Shown in pieces: positions 34,621-44,123 of a DNA stretch of 64,000 bases (the first letter of the stretch is position 1; each line of letters opens with the position of its first letter). Position numbers and translations under genes: made by a program. Source of the stretch: SKVR01 sp046291875. GTDB lineage: Bacteria > Bacteroidota > Bacteroidia > Bacteroidales > UBA7960. The notes under the pieces are model-generated. The model ran no database searches, was not told the DNA's origin, and was given only the letters and a program-made list of their open reading frames with translations. The DNA lies in NCBI GenBank assembly GCA_046291875.1, contig JBKBSF010000014.1, positions 1-64,000 of the forward strand, in the 5' to 3' direction.

Positions 34621-35535
34621 CTATTGCCTGGGCTGGTTTATGCGGCGGTATTTGGCTGCATTGGCGGGATCTATCTCAGAGAGGATCTGTACTACCTGGT
34701 TCTTCTCCATGGCAGGAGCTTCGGTAAACAGGCTCACCAGCTCGTCGCCTTTGGTGGTCATAATGATCGACATCAGATAGCTGCCCGGACGCTGACGATG
34801 AACCCGCTGAAAGGTTTCCAGTGCACTTACCACATCGGCACGGGCCATATCCATATTGTCGGTCATGCGGTCGAAACCCAGCCGATGGTAGGTATACAAG
34901 GCCTGCCTGATACCTGCGTATTGCGAGTTAAAGATGTTTTCCATCAGCCAGTATCTGTTGCGTTGGCCTTCAAAGGATTTCCACCCTCTTTCGGTGGCAT
35001 TCTGTGCAAGATTTACAATGGCCTGCGCCTTTTCAAAAAAAGGTGTACCTCCCATGGGAGTAAAGGTATCGAAATCGAAACCTATGATCAGGTAAGCATA
35101 AAAGGCCAATACAGAGGTAAGGTTACTGGTAAAGGTGTTCTCAGCATATTCGAGGGTTTGATTCTCCACATAGCGGAAGGAGAAGTCGCGATCGTTGTGA
35201 TTGAGGATGGGGGTGCTGTAAGAGGTTCTGAAAACAGGCCTGCGCGACTGTACCTGGATGGTGCCCCTGTATTCATCGCTCCCAACCTTTTCACTGACAG
35301 TGATCAGGATACTGCCTTCGATGCGCTCCTCAGGTTTAAACTGGTACTCGGTCCAGTTTCGCTGATTGATAAACTCATGGATGGACGACTGAAGCGTTTG
35401 CATGATCTGGCGATCGGTTTCCGACATTCCCGGAGTGGAGATCTGCACCATTACCTGAAGCTCCTGCGCTTTAAGAGGGGCGTTAAGGCAGATCAGCAGA
35501 AAAACTGAAACAAGGCCGAAGAAGGTATTACGCAT
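34621..35535 (-). CDS. DUF4835 family exported protein
   Basis: 304 residues with a signal peptide (FFGLVSVFLLICLNAPLKA). The body matches the Bacteroidota DUF4835 family: QVQSRRPVFRTSYSTPILNH, FRYVENQTLEYAENTFTSNL and VLAFYAYLIIGFDFDTFTPM followed by GGTPFFEKAQAIVNLAQNA. Function is unknown; the conserved position between coaBC and recN is characteristic of the phylum. It starts 31 bases after coaBC and ends about 110 bases before recN. Confidence 0.9.
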   Translation of the reverse strand: MRNTFFGLVSVFLLICLNAPLKAQELQVMVQISTPGMSETDRQIMQTLQSSIHEFINQRNWTEYQFKPEERIEGSILITVSEKVGSDEYRGTIQVQSRRPVFRTSYSTPILNHNDRDFSFRYVENQTLEYAENTFTSNLTSVLAFYAYLIIGFDFDTFTPMGGTPFFEKAQAIVNLAQNATERGWKSFEGQRNRYWLMENIFNSQYAGIRQALYTYHRLGFDRMTDNMDMARADVVSALETFQRVHRQRPGSYLMSIIMTTKGDELVSLFTEAPAMEKNQVVQILSEIDPANAAKYRRINQPRQ

Positions 35536-35566
35536 AATTCAATTCAATTAACTAAACGAAAAAAAG

Positions 35567-36775
35567 CTATGGGTGCCGCTCCATGCACTGGGCAAGCTTG
35601 TCAGCTATATCTGCGGCAATTTGTTTCTTGGTTTTTAAATCAAACCTCAAAACCTCGTTTTTATTGTCTATGATCTGTACTTTGTTGGTATCGTATCCGA
35701 AGCCTGCGCCGGGGTCGTTGAGGGAATTGAGCACGATAAAATCCAGGTTTTTTTTCTGAAGTTTCTTCAGGGCATTCTCCATCTCATTATCGGTTTCCAG
35801 GGCAAAGCCTGCCAGCACCTGGTTGCTTTTTTTCTCCTTTCCGAGGGAGGCCAGAATATCGGGATTGGGCACCAGGCTGAGAGTGAGGTTCTCATCTGAT
35901 CTTTTGATCTTGGAGGAAGGGGTTTGGGCAGGCCTGTAATCGGCCACCGCGGCGGTGAGAATGGCGGCATCCATGGTGGGAAACAAATCTGTTGCAGTTT
36001 CAAACATCTGCAAGGCACTTACCACATCGTACCGGATTATATTGGGATGGGTGGCAGTAAGGTTAACGGGGCCAGCCACCAGATGTACCTGTGCTCCCCT
36101 GGCTGCCAGTTCGCCCGCAATGGCAAATCCCATCTTTCCGGTAGAATGGTTCCCGATAAAGCGCACCGGATCGATATTTTCGTGGGTAGGGCCGGCGGTG
36201 ATCAGTACCTTTTTGCCATGCATACTGCCCGGTTTATCACAATAAGCTTTTACTGCTTCAAAGATAGCTTCGGGTTCTTCCATTCTGCCTTTGCCTTCGT
36301 AGCCGCAAGCCAGAAAACCCGAGGCGGGTTCAATCATTTCCACACCATTCTCCTGCAAATACTTCATATTACGCTGAAAGGCAAAATGCTCATACATCTT
36401 ACAATTCATGGCCGGAGCCATGAAAACCTTCTTGTCAAAAGCCATCAGCGAGGTAGAGAGGGCATCATCGGCAATGCCATTGGCGTATTTCCCGATGATA
36501 TTGGCAGTGGCAGGAGCTACCACAAATACATCGCCCCAGTCGGTAAGGCTGATGTGTTCGGTGGTATAGTCGTTGTCGGGAGCAAATACCTTATCGTACA
36601 CCTTACTCTGGGAGAGTGATTCGAGCGAAACACGCGTAACAAACCACATGGCATTTTCAGTGGCCACCACACGCACGTTGGCACCCGCCTTTTTGAAATA
36701 GCGGATCAGGTGAAGGCTCTTATAGGCAGCTATGCCGCCGCTGATGCCTATGATAATATTTTTTCCCTCAAGCAT
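35567..36775 (-). CDS. coaBC: Bifunctional CoaBC of coenzyme A synthesis
   Basis: 402 residues from the ATG at 36775. The N-terminal flavin decarboxylase CoaC (about 1-180) shows IIIGISGGIAAYKSLHLIR, the APAMNCKMYEH motif and ASGFLACGYEGKGRM with its catalytic Cys. The C-terminal CoaB synthetase shows KVLITAGPTHENIDPVRFIG, NHSTGKMGFAIA and ILTAAVADYRP. Together they convert phosphopantothenate and cysteine to 4'-phosphopantetheine. A 176-base gap with an inverted repeat separates it from rpoZ. Confidence 0.96.
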   Translation of the reverse strand: MLEGKNIIIGISGGIAAYKSLHLIRYFKKAGANVRVVATENAMWFVTRVSLESLSQSKVYDKVFAPDNDYTTEHISLTDWGDVFVVAPATANIIGKYANGIADDALSTSLMAFDKKVFMAPAMNCKMYEHFAFQRNMKYLQENGVEMIEPASGFLACGYEGKGRMEEPEAIFEAVKAYCDKPGSMHGKKVLITAGPTHENIDPVRFIGNHSTGKMGFAIAGELAARGAQVHLVAGPVNLTATHPNIIRYDVVSALQMFETATDLFPTMDAAILTAAVADYRPAQTPSSKIKRSDENLTLSLVPNPDILASLGKEKKSNQVLAGFALETDNEMENALKKLQKKNLDFIVLNSLNDPGAGFGYDTNKVQIIDNKNEVLRFDLKTKKQIAADIADKLAQCMERHP

Positions 36776-36848
36776 AAGAAAGTCTAATGGTTTTACACAC
36801 AACTTATAAGGGTGACCGCGCTACTGTTTTGGGGTAAAGATTCAAAAA

Positions 36849-36917
36849 GGGTTTTTGAGAATGGGGGTTTGCTGTGTATGAAAAACGCAATACAAACACC
36901 TTCATTTTCAAAAACCC
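36849..36917. repeat. Inverted repeat between rpoZ and coaBC
   Basis: GGGTTTTTGA (36849-36858) and TCAAAAACCC (36908-36917) are perfectly complementary, with further partial pairing inward. There is no T run in the right place for a classical terminator, but attenuation between the two genes is possible. Confidence 0.4.
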
Positions 36918-36951
36918 CGGCAATATCTTTTCCTTACCTTACAGGGCAGGA

Positions 36952-37272
36952 TCAGTCCTTCTCAGGAATACGGTAATAGATCTTGTCGTTGAGATACTCG
37001 CTGATTGCGATCAGGCTGGGCTTGGGCAATTGTTCGTAATAGCGGGCAATTTCGATCTGTTCACGGTTTTCGAAAACTTCCTCCAGGTTGTCGGTAGAGG
37101 TGGCAAACTCAGAAAGTTTGGTGTTGAGTTCTTCTTTCATCTCCATACCGATCTGATTGGCTCTTTTGGCAACAATCACCACCGACTGATAAATATTCTG
37201 GGTTTCCTGATCAAACTGCCTCAGGTCGCGGGTTACGGTATTGCTCTCTGCTTTTACTTTTTTGTAATCCAT
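36952..37272 (-). CDS. rpoZ: RNA polymerase omega subunit (Bacteroidota type)
   Basis: 106 residues matching the Rpb6/omega protein of Bacteroidota. It starts DYKKVKAESNTVTRDLRQFD, has the core IVAKRANQIGMEMKEELNTK, and ends PSLIAISEYLNDKIYYRIPE. It assists assembly of the core polymerase around beta'. Its position directly after bamD (50-base gap) and before coaBC is typical of the phylum and supports the call. Confidence 0.93.
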   Translation of the reverse strand: MDYKKVKAESNTVTRDLRQFDQETQNIYQSVVIVAKRANQIGMEMKEELNTKLSEFATSTDNLEEVFENREQIEIARYYEQLPKPSLIAISEYLNDKIYYRIPEKD

Positions 37273-37322
37273 GGTTTACAAGAATAATATTAAGGATAAA
37301 TGATAAACAAGGGGTGACGGAA

Positions 37323-38153
37323 TTAGTTTTGCCCGGCAGCGATCTGCTCGAGTCGTGCAATTTGCTCCAGTGCGGTACGGTTCATGCGGTCGGCCTGGCT
37401 CATAAGGTCGGAGTCGGGAAAACGGTTGGTGAAACGGCGGTGTGCCTCCACCACATTGCGGTAGCGCTCCATTTGTCTGATTTCGATACTGTTTTCTGCA
37501 AAAAGAAAGTGCGACCGAACAATATGAAACATGGCCTGCTCACGATAAGGTGTGTCAGGGAAATCGCGCATGAGGTTCTGAAAAGATCTTACTGCCGCAT
37601 TGTAATCGCGGATGTTGAAATAGAGCATGGCAGTGTTGAAAGCTTTTATCTCCAGTTTTGCCCTAAGCTCGTCGATCAGATCGTTGGATTGAGCAACACG
37701 TTCGCTGGTGGGGAAACGGTTTACAAAAGCCTGAAGCTCTCTGATGGCTTCACGTGTGGGGGTTTGATCCAGACTGGGACGCGGCGAAAGCAAATATTTG
37801 CAATAAGCGCTCATGAACAAAAACTCCTCCACGTGCACACTGCGCGGGAAGGCAGTTGTAAAGGTTCTGAAGTAATGGCCCGCCAGGATGTAATCTCCCT
37901 GGTGATAATGAGCCCAGGCATAATAATAGTTGAGGTTCTCAGCATGGGAGGTTCCTCTGAATACGGGTATGATGTCGTTGAGCAAACCCAGGGCACGCGT
38001 ATAGTCTCCTTTTTCGTAATACTCTATGGCTTTCTCCTTTTTGAGCATTACATCATCGCTCTTAAGCAGTTTCTGGTATTTGCTGCAGGAGGCAAACAGG
38101 AGCATACCTGCCATCAGAATGAATAATCCCTTCTTGAATTCCGGTTTTAACAT
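37323..38153 (-). CDS. bamD: Outer membrane assembly lipoprotein BamD
   Basis: 276 residues from the ATG at 38153. The lipoprotein signal (KKGLFILMAGMLLFASC) ends at a lipobox Cys about residue 22. The body consists of TPR-like helices typical of BamD/YfiO (YEKGDYTRALGLLNDIIPVF; YYAWAHYHQGDYILAGHYFR; DYNAAVRSFQNLMRDFPDTP). It belongs to the outer membrane face of the BAM machine. It is the first gene of the string leading through rpoZ, coaBC and recN, with a -7 box at 38209-38202. Confidence 0.93.
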   Translation of the reverse strand: MLKPEFKKGLFILMAGMLLFASCSKYQKLLKSDDVMLKKEKAIEYYEKGDYTRALGLLNDIIPVFRGTSHAENLNYYYAWAHYHQGDYILAGHYFRTFTTAFPRSVHVEEFLFMSAYCKYLLSPRPSLDQTPTREAIRELQAFVNRFPTSERVAQSNDLIDELRAKLEIKAFNTAMLYFNIRDYNAAVRSFQNLMRDFPDTPYREQAMFHIVRSHFLFAENSIEIRQMERYRNVVEAHRRFTNRFPDSDLMSQADRMNRTALEQIARLEQIAAGQN

Positions 38154-38201
38154 GAATTTTTTTGTTATGTGAATGTGCTTACTGCTTTCAAAAACAATTT
38201 G

Positions 38202-38209
38202 CAAAGGTA
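38202..38209 (-). promoter_or_regulatory. Bacteroidota-type -7 box for bamD
   Basis: On the minus strand this is TACCTTTG, an exact TAnnTTTG, 48 bases before the ATG at 38153. Confidence 0.5.
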
Positions 38210-38304
38210 ATGATTTCTTTGGTTTGTGCGCATGTAAAACGAGAAACTAAAGGAGGAATTATGCACTTGCAAACAATTTTAGGAAATAATAACAGGAAAG
38301 CCTC

Positions 38305-39066
38305 TCAAAAGCCCAGCACTTCTTTGAGCCGTGTGTATCCTGCTTTGCTCACGGCTACCTTGTTTCCGTTGTGCAAAATGGCTATGTAAGCATCTTTTGA
38401 ATAGGGCTCAATGCGGCTAACGGCAGAAACTTTGAGAATAAATGAGCGATGCACTCTCACAAACTCGGCAGGTTTCAGCTTTTCCTCATAAAATCGCAGG
38501 GTTTGTTTTTTTACCCATTGCTCCTGGGGTGTGTGGATGATCACATAATCGTCGCTGGCTTCCAGGTAAAGAATGTCGTCGCACAACACCACAGCAATCT
38601 GATTGCCCGAGCGTATAACGATTCGCTCAAGAAACCGACCCACACCCATTGCCTGCTCTGCAACTTTCAGGGCTTTTTCGGCTTGTACAGGCCTTGTGGC
38701 AAGTTTTTCCAGGGCTTTGTCAACGGCTTTGTTGAATCGTTCGTTGCTTATGGGTTTGAGCAGGTAATCGCACGTGTTGTAATCGAACGACTTAATGGCA
38801 AACTCGTCGTAGGCCGTGGTAAAAATAATCAGCGGGAGGTCTTCGCCCCTGAGGAGTTCGAGCATTTCAAAGCCATTGATTCGTGGCATTTGTATATCGA
38901 GAAATATCAGCTCTGGCTTTTGCTCCATAATCATGCGGGCACCCTCAAAGCCATCGGTGCATTGTGCCACCACCTCAATCTGAGGGTATTGCTGCAGAAA
39001 TGAGGTGAGCAGGTGCCTGGCAGGTGCTTCATCTTCAATGATCAGAGCTCTTATCTTTTTTTCCAT
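38305..39066 (-). CDS. LytTR-family response regulator
   Basis: 253 residues. The receiver domain (about 1-125) has the phosphoacceptor Asp57 in LIFLDIQMPRINGFEML and the conserved Thr and Lys in FTTAYDEFAIKSF and YLLKPI. The C-terminal LytTR DNA-binding domain (about 150-253) has YLEASDDYVIIHT and FVRVHRSFILKVSAVSRIEP. It starts 6 bases after the sensor kinase gene, so the two are translated from one message and form a pair. Confidence 0.94.
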   Translation of the reverse strand: MEKKIRALIIEDEAPARHLLTSFLQQYPQIEVVAQCTDGFEGARMIMEQKPELIFLDIQMPRINGFEMLELLRGEDLPLIIFTTAYDEFAIKSFDYNTCDYLLKPISNERFNKAVDKALEKLATRPVQAEKALKVAEQAMGVGRFLERIVIRSGNQIAVVLCDDILYLEASDDYVIIHTPQEQWVKKQTLRFYEEKLKPAEFVRVHRSFILKVSAVSRIEPYSKDAYIAILHNGNKVAVSKAGYTRLKEVLGF

Positions 39067-39072
39067 GGTACA

Positions 39073-40143
39073 TCATTTTTTTGAGGAATGCGCAAAAACA
39101 AGCGGCATGGTAAGCCTTACAAGAAATACTGAGCCTGCAGCCCCGGCAGATACATGCTGAGAAGAACCGTAGATCAGGTGCATCCGGTTGCGGATGTTCT
39201 CAAGCCCTACCCCTTCGCCTTTGAACTTTTTAAACCGGGGGTCAAATCCATTCTCCACCTCCAGTACCAGCTTATCATCTGCAGTAAAAGCTCTGAGCAC
39301 TACTGTGGAGGAGCCTTCCATCTGCTGTACACCATGCTTTACAGCATTTTCAAAAACCGGCTGAAGGATCAGTGCCGGGATTCGGGCTTCATTGAGCCTG
39401 GGATCCAGTTCAAAGGACCAGTGCAGCTTTTCCTCAAAACGAACCTTTTCAATTTGCAAATACAGGGCAATGTTGTTGATCTCCTCTTCCAGGGTTGTGG
39501 TTTGCATGGCATCCTGCCGCAAAGCAATCCGAAGAAAATCGGAGAGCAAACCTACCATCTCACGCGCTTTATCGGGGCTGTAGAGGGTAAGGGCTGAAAT
39601 GGAGTTGAGGCTGTTGTAGATAAAATGTGGGTTGAGCTGGTTTTTGAGTGCCTGCAATTCGGTTTTTTGCAGCAACACTTTCAGTTCACTCTCGCGCTGG
39701 GCAGCCTCCTGCACCGACGACTGGTAAATAGAGAGAAAAAAGGAAAGGTATACCAGACTGGCCACAAACAAACCTGCAATAAAACGAAGCGCCAGGGAAC
39801 CCTGCAAAAACGCTGTATACACCGGGTGTGTTGCAAACAGTTGCTGTAGAATCCATTGTGTTGAGAACAGCCAGGCCGAAACCAGCAACACCCCCGCAAT
39901 TACACTGTTGCGGATACTGCTGTGGGAGGTCAGGCTCTCTGTACGCGCATAGCGGATTACATAATAAAGGCTTAACAAGGCAAAATTGAGTAAAAAAACC
40001 GAAAGAACTGAATCTACAGCCGCTATAAACCAAACCATTTCGTACCTCAAATGAAACAGCAGAAAATGAACAAACGAAACTACCAGGGTAAAAACCAGGT
40101 AGTTTCGAAAGAATAGTTTTGTGGCTATAAGTTGTTGTGGCAT
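39073..40143 (-). CDS. LytS-type sensor histidine kinase
   Basis: 356 residues. Four membrane helices occupy about residues 13-140 with little outside, so it likely senses within the membrane or through a partner. The kinase core is of the His_kinase (LytS/YehU) type, with phospho-acceptor His173 in LKNQLNPHFIYNSLNSISAL and the ATP-binding part IPALILQPVFENAVKHGVQQ and GEGVGLENIRNRM. It lies 11 bases after the LiaF-like gene and 6 bases before the response regulator gene. Confidence 0.93.
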   Translation of the reverse strand: MPQQLIATKLFFRNYLVFTLVVSFVHFLLFHLRYEMVWFIAAVDSVLSVFLLNFALLSLYYVIRYARTESLTSHSSIRNSVIAGVLLVSAWLFSTQWILQQLFATHPVYTAFLQGSLALRFIAGLFVASLVYLSFFLSIYQSSVQEAAQRESELKVLLQKTELQALKNQLNPHFIYNSLNSISALTLYSPDKAREMVGLLSDFLRIALRQDAMQTTTLEEEINNIALYLQIEKVRFEEKLHWSFELDPRLNEARIPALILQPVFENAVKHGVQQMEGSSTVVLRAFTADDKLVLEVENGFDPRFKKFKGEGVGLENIRNRMHLIYGSSQHVSAGAAGSVFLVRLTMPLVFAHSSKK

Positions 40144-40154
40144 AACAAAAGCAT

Positions 40155-40859
40155 TTACTTGATCTCACCGCCACCAAACAACACCAGTCCTTTGATGTAG
40201 AGGATACGCTCAGGGTTCTCAATTACATCTTTCTTTTCCAGCTTACGCTCATCGGAGAAACCTCCGAAGATGGCAGAAACTTCGGTTTTGATCTCCCAGC
40301 CCTCTGGTACCCTGATGGAGGTGCCGCCAAACACGCACAGCATATCTATGGCATTTACCCCGGGTGCCAGTTGCGCATAGCGCATATCAATCTCGCTGCC
40401 ACCGAAGATAGAGGTAATCTGGCCTCCTTTGAAATTCTGGGTTTTGAGCTTTTTCTCACCACCGCCGAAGATATTCACCTCGTTGATGTAATCATTGATA
40501 TCTGCCCCTTCCGGAATATTGATCTCTCGTTTGGTAAAAGTGGGTTTACGGATCAGGATGGCAAGCCCTGCTACTATCAATACCAGCGGGATAGCAAAAC
40601 GTACCACTTCCCAGAAACGCATATCCATGATCTCACCTGTTACAAACACGGATCCCAGCAAAAACAGTATAATACCTGTGGTTTTGTTCTTTTCGGTGAT
40701 CATAAAAACAATACCCAGCACTACCAGCAACGATTTCCAGGAGAAAACGTAATGGGGAAGATCCCACGGAAGAAGATTATAATAGCGCAGCATAAGCACT
40801 ACTCCGGCAAGTAACAGGATAAATCCCAGCAACATCCTTTTTTCAATATGTGATCTCAT
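40155..40859 (-). CDS. LiaF-like membrane protein
   Basis: 234 residues. Four short membrane helices (LLGFILLLAGVVLMLRYYNL; LLVVLGIVFMI; GIILFLLGSVFVTGEI; FAIPLVLIVAGLAILI) are of the LiaF transmembrane/DUF5668 type. The outer C-terminal half is a beta-rich domain typical of LiaF/toastrack-like proteins (VNIFGGGEKKLKTQNFKGGQ; SIFGGSEIDMRYA; CVFGGTSIRVPEGWEIKTEV). In Firmicutes LiaF restrains the LiaS kinase under non-stress conditions. Being first in this three-gene operon, it likely modulates the LytS-like kinase. Confidence 0.88.
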   Translation of the reverse strand: MRSHIEKRMLLGFILLLAGVVLMLRYYNLLPWDLPHYVFSWKSLLVVLGIVFMITEKNKTTGIILFLLGSVFVTGEIMDMRFWEVVRFAIPLVLIVAGLAILIRKPTFTKREINIPEGADINDYINEVNIFGGGEKKLKTQNFKGGQITSIFGGSEIDMRYAQLAPGVNAIDMLCVFGGTSIRVPEGWEIKTEVSAIFGGFSDERKLEKKDVIENPERILYIKGLVLFGGGEIK

Positions 40860-41046
40860 CTTTTAAAAATTTTAAGGTTGAACGGACAACAATCGCATGA
40901 TAAATGTTTGCCCGGATAATTGTATTAATGTATCATGCTCACTCCACTCGTTAGTTGAAGAATGTGAAGCAAAATTAGGGTGAACCAGAAGGTTGTGTGA
41001 GCCAGAATCGGTAAATGCCATCTGGCCATCGGTGAGTGGCTTCTTC

Positions 41047-41448
41047 TCAGTTGTCTCTGTCTTCCAGATCGCTGATATGCAGATTGAGGGCCTTAACACT
41101 TATATTGATTTCCCATATGCTTATGGCCAGTGAGATGATGAGCAACACCAGCCCCAGCCCGAATATAATCTCAGCAGCCAGGTTTTTGCCCACATAGATA
41201 AGAAACATGCTGAGCACACAAAGCAACAGGCTGCCCACACCATAGATCTGCATACTTTTTATCAGGTATACCCTTCTTCGCAGGTTGTCGATCTGTCCGT
41301 AAAGCAATTCAGAGGGGTTCTCTTTGTATTTGGCATGCAGGCTGCGTACCAGTTGTGCCAGGGTGAGAAACCGGTTGGTATAGGCCAGCAATATCAAAGA
41401 AATAGCTGAAAACAAAAGGGCAGGCGTAGTTAAGTTCAAGGGTTCCAT
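41047..41448 (-). CDS. DUF2721 family membrane protein
   Basis: 133 residues with an N-terminal helix (LTTPALLFSAISLILLAYTN) and two C-terminal helices (MQIYGVGSLLLCVLSMFLIY; IIFGLGLVLLIISLAISIWE). The DUF2721 hallmarks are the PALLFSAISLILLAYTNRF start and the middle RVYLIKSMQIYGVGSLLLCV. Function is unknown. It sits upstream of the LiaF-like gene with a 187-base gap, so it may be a separate unit. Confidence 0.85.
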   Translation of the reverse strand: MEPLNLTTPALLFSAISLILLAYTNRFLTLAQLVRSLHAKYKENPSELLYGQIDNLRRRVYLIKSMQIYGVGSLLLCVLSMFLIYVGKNLAAEIIFGLGLVLLIISLAISIWEINISVKALNLHISDLEDRDN

Positions 41449-41712
41449 GCGGCAAAAAAATTAGGGGTTAACACAGGTTCGAAAGTACAATTTTTTCAAA
41501 CAGACCTCTTCAATCATTTTTAGTTGATGTATTTTTAGAAAATTATTAGACAAAATCATCTCTGAAGCAATCGAAACCACTACTTTTATACTTCATAAAA
41601 ACACCACCATTTTTTGAAATATTCTGAATTCGGGGGCATCTTTTAAAAAACATATCGACACATATACTTGTTTAGGGATACAAAAAGCAACATTAACAAA
41701 TCCTGAAAGAAA

Positions 41713-44112
41713 TTGAAAACAAAGACTATTTTACTCGCTGGGATACTTTTGCTGATGGGTTTAAGCCTAACCCAGGCCCAGAATGGCACCATAAGGGGTC
41801 GGGTGTTCAACGAAAAGAACAATGAGCCTCTTCCTTTCACCAACATTATCATTGAAGGCACCAATATTGGAAGCACCACCGACCTTGACGGCAATTTTAT
41901 TTTTGCAGGACTGCAGCCTGGTTTTGTGAGGCTGCGTGTTTCGGCAGTGGGCTTTGAAGAGAGGGTAACCGAAGACTTCCAGGTTTCCAATGTACGTGTA
42001 GCCACCATCGACATTGCCATGCGCGAACGTCAGTTTGAGCTGGAAGAAGTAGTGGTAGCTGCCTCACAGTTTCAACGCCGGGAGGAAAGTCCTGTATCGT
42101 TGCGCCGGTTGGGTATTTCGGAAATTGAACGCAACCCGGGAGGCAACCGCGACATCTCAAAGGTAATACAGTCCTTGCCGGGGGTTGCCTTTACACCTGC
42201 TTTCCGCAACGACGTGATCATTCGCGGAGGTGGCCCCAACGAGAACAGGTTTTTCCTCGACGGAGTGGAGATCCCCAACCTCAACCACTTTGCCACACAA
42301 GGCTCAGGGGGTGGGCCTGTGGGTATCATCAATGTGGATTTTATCCGTGAGGTAGAAATGTACTCCTCTGCGTTCCCTGCCAACCGTGGCAATGCCCTTA
42401 GCTCGGTATTTGAATTCCGCCAGGTAAGAGGAAACAACGAAAGGCTTAATTTCAGAGGTGCCGTGGGGGCCAGCGACCTGGCTCTTACCCTCGATGGGCC
42501 CATTACCGACAATACCACCATGATCTTTTCGCTGCGCCGCTCTTACCTGCAGTTTCTGTTCAGTGTTATCGGGCTGCCATTTCTGCCCACTTACAACGAT
42601 TTCCAGTTTAAAACCGATACCCGCCTGAGCGATAAGGCAGAACTTACCGTAATTGGTATTGGAGCACTGGACCAGTTTCGTCTCAATCTGGATGCCAACG
42701 AAACCGAGGAACAAAGGTTTATCCTGGACTATCTGCCGGTAAACGAACAATGGAACTATACCATGGGGGTGGTTTACCGCAGATTCCGCACCAATGGGTT
42801 CGACCGGGTAGTGCTCAGCCGCAACATGCTGAGAAATTTTTCATGGAAATACCCCGACAATGATGAATCCCGACCCCGCATTTTCGATTATGTTTCCGAT
42901 GAGATCGAAAATAAAATCCGCTACGAGCGCACCACTCAAATGGGTCCATGGAGGTTTATATACGGTGCCGGGGGAGAATATGCAAAATACCTGGCCGACA
43001 CCTACCGCGAAACATTCTTCCAGAATCAACTGGACACCATACAGTTTGATTCCTTCCTTGAGATGTACAAAGGAAGTTTGTTTGGGCAGGTTACGCGCAA
43101 CCTTTATAACGATAAGCTGAGTCTTTCCTTTGGCCTTCGCACCGACTTCAACAACTACTCCGCCAGCATGGCCAATCCTTTCAACCAACTATCGCCGCGC
43201 CTTTCGGCCTCCTACAAGCTCAACGACCAATGGTCGCTCAGTGCCAGTACCGGCAGATTTTACCAGCTTCCCTCCTACACTACGCTGGGTTTCAGAGACA
43301 ATCTGGGGGTGCTGAGGAATAAGGAGAATGATCTTACTTTCATTGGGGTAAACCATTATGTAACAGGTTTTGAATACCTGCCCACCCGCCAAACGAAAAT
43401 TTCGCTGGAGGGCTTCTACAAGGCATACAGCAATTATCCCTTCTCAGTAAAAGACAGTGTAGCCATTGGCAGCAAAGCTGCAGATTTTGGTGTTTTTGGC
43501 GATGAAGAGGTTACCTCTACCAGCCGTGGGCGTGCTTACGGTGCCGAATTGCTCTATCGCGAACAGAGATTTGAAGGGTTGAATATAATCCTTTCCTACA
43601 CCTTTGTAAGAAGCGAATTTGAAAGCAAACGCACCAATAGTTTCATCCCCTCAGCCTGGGACAACCGGCATATCCTCAACGTTACCGCTACCCGCAAACT
43701 ACCCCGCAACTGGGATGTGGGGGCCAAATTCCGCTTCTCCGGCGGTGCTCCCTACACCCCTTTCGACCTGGAGACCTCCTCGCGGGCTGAAGCATGGGAC
43801 ACCCAGCGCCTGGGATTTCTGGATTTCTCCAGTTTCAACTCACAACGTCTGCCGGGCTTCCATCAGCTCGACCTCAGGGTAGACAAAGGCTATTTCTTCA
43901 ACAATTTCTCCCTGATGTTTTACCTGGATATACAGAATGTATACAATTTCCAGTCGCAACTGCCTCCCAACCTGTTGCGTGCTACCGACGAAAACGGCAT
44001 GCCTCTTCCGGCACAGGCCGATGAAAACGGTGTAATGCGTTATCCATTGAAAGAGTTGCGTAACTTTACCGGCAACGTATTACCCACCATAGGCATTATG
44101 TTCGAATTTTAA
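41713..44112 (+). CDS. TonB-dependent outer-membrane receptor with a carboxypeptidase-regulatory domain
   Basis: 799 residues from a TTG start (TTG-AAA-ACA) giving a normal signal peptide (TKTILLAGILLLMGLSLTQA). The CarboxypepD_reg-like domain spans about 25-105 (GTIRGRVFNEKNNEPLPFTN; EGTNIGSTTDLDGNFIF). The plug domain (about 110-230) has VIQSLPGVAFTPAFRNDVII followed by RGGGPNENRFFLDGVEIPN. A 22-strand-type barrel closes with TIGIMFEF. There is no SusD partner, so it is probably not a polysaccharide-utilisation receptor. The DUF2271 protein gene follows after 11 bases. The ligand is unknown. Confidence 0.93.
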   Translation: MKTKTILLAGILLLMGLSLTQAQNGTIRGRVFNEKNNEPLPFTNIIIEGTNIGSTTDLDGNFIFAGLQPGFVRLRVSAVGFEERVTEDFQVSNVRVATIDIAMRERQFELEEVVVAASQFQRREESPVSLRRLGISEIERNPGGNRDISKVIQSLPGVAFTPAFRNDVIIRGGGPNENRFFLDGVEIPNLNHFATQGSGGGPVGIINVDFIREVEMYSSAFPANRGNALSSVFEFRQVRGNNERLNFRGAVGASDLALTLDGPITDNTTMIFSLRRSYLQFLFSVIGLPFLPTYNDFQFKTDTRLSDKAELTVIGIGALDQFRLNLDANETEEQRFILDYLPVNEQWNYTMGVVYRRFRTNGFDRVVLSRNMLRNFSWKYPDNDESRPRIFDYVSDEIENKIRYERTTQMGPWRFIYGAGGEYAKYLADTYRETFFQNQLDTIQFDSFLEMYKGSLFGQVTRNLYNDKLSLSFGLRTDFNNYSASMANPFNQLSPRLSASYKLNDQWSLSASTGRFYQLPSYTTLGFRDNLGVLRNKENDLTFIGVNHYVTGFEYLPTRQTKISLEGFYKAYSNYPFSVKDSVAIGSKAADFGVFGDEEVTSTSRGRAYGAELLYREQRFEGLNIILSYTFVRSEFESKRTNSFIPSAWDNRHILNVTATRKLPRNWDVGAKFRFSGGAPYTPFDLETSSRAEAWDTQRLGFLDFSSFNSQRLPGFHQLDLRVDKGYFFNNFSLMFYLDIQNVYNFQSQLPPNLLRATDENGMPLPAQADENGVMRYPLKELRNFTGNVLPTIGIMFEF

Positions 44113-44123
44113 AAAACAAAACC

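Noticed and set aside
41663..41670. TATACTTG as the -7 box of the TonB receptor gene
   Set aside because: One mismatch to TAnnTTTG and no upstream TTTG box; too weak to list.
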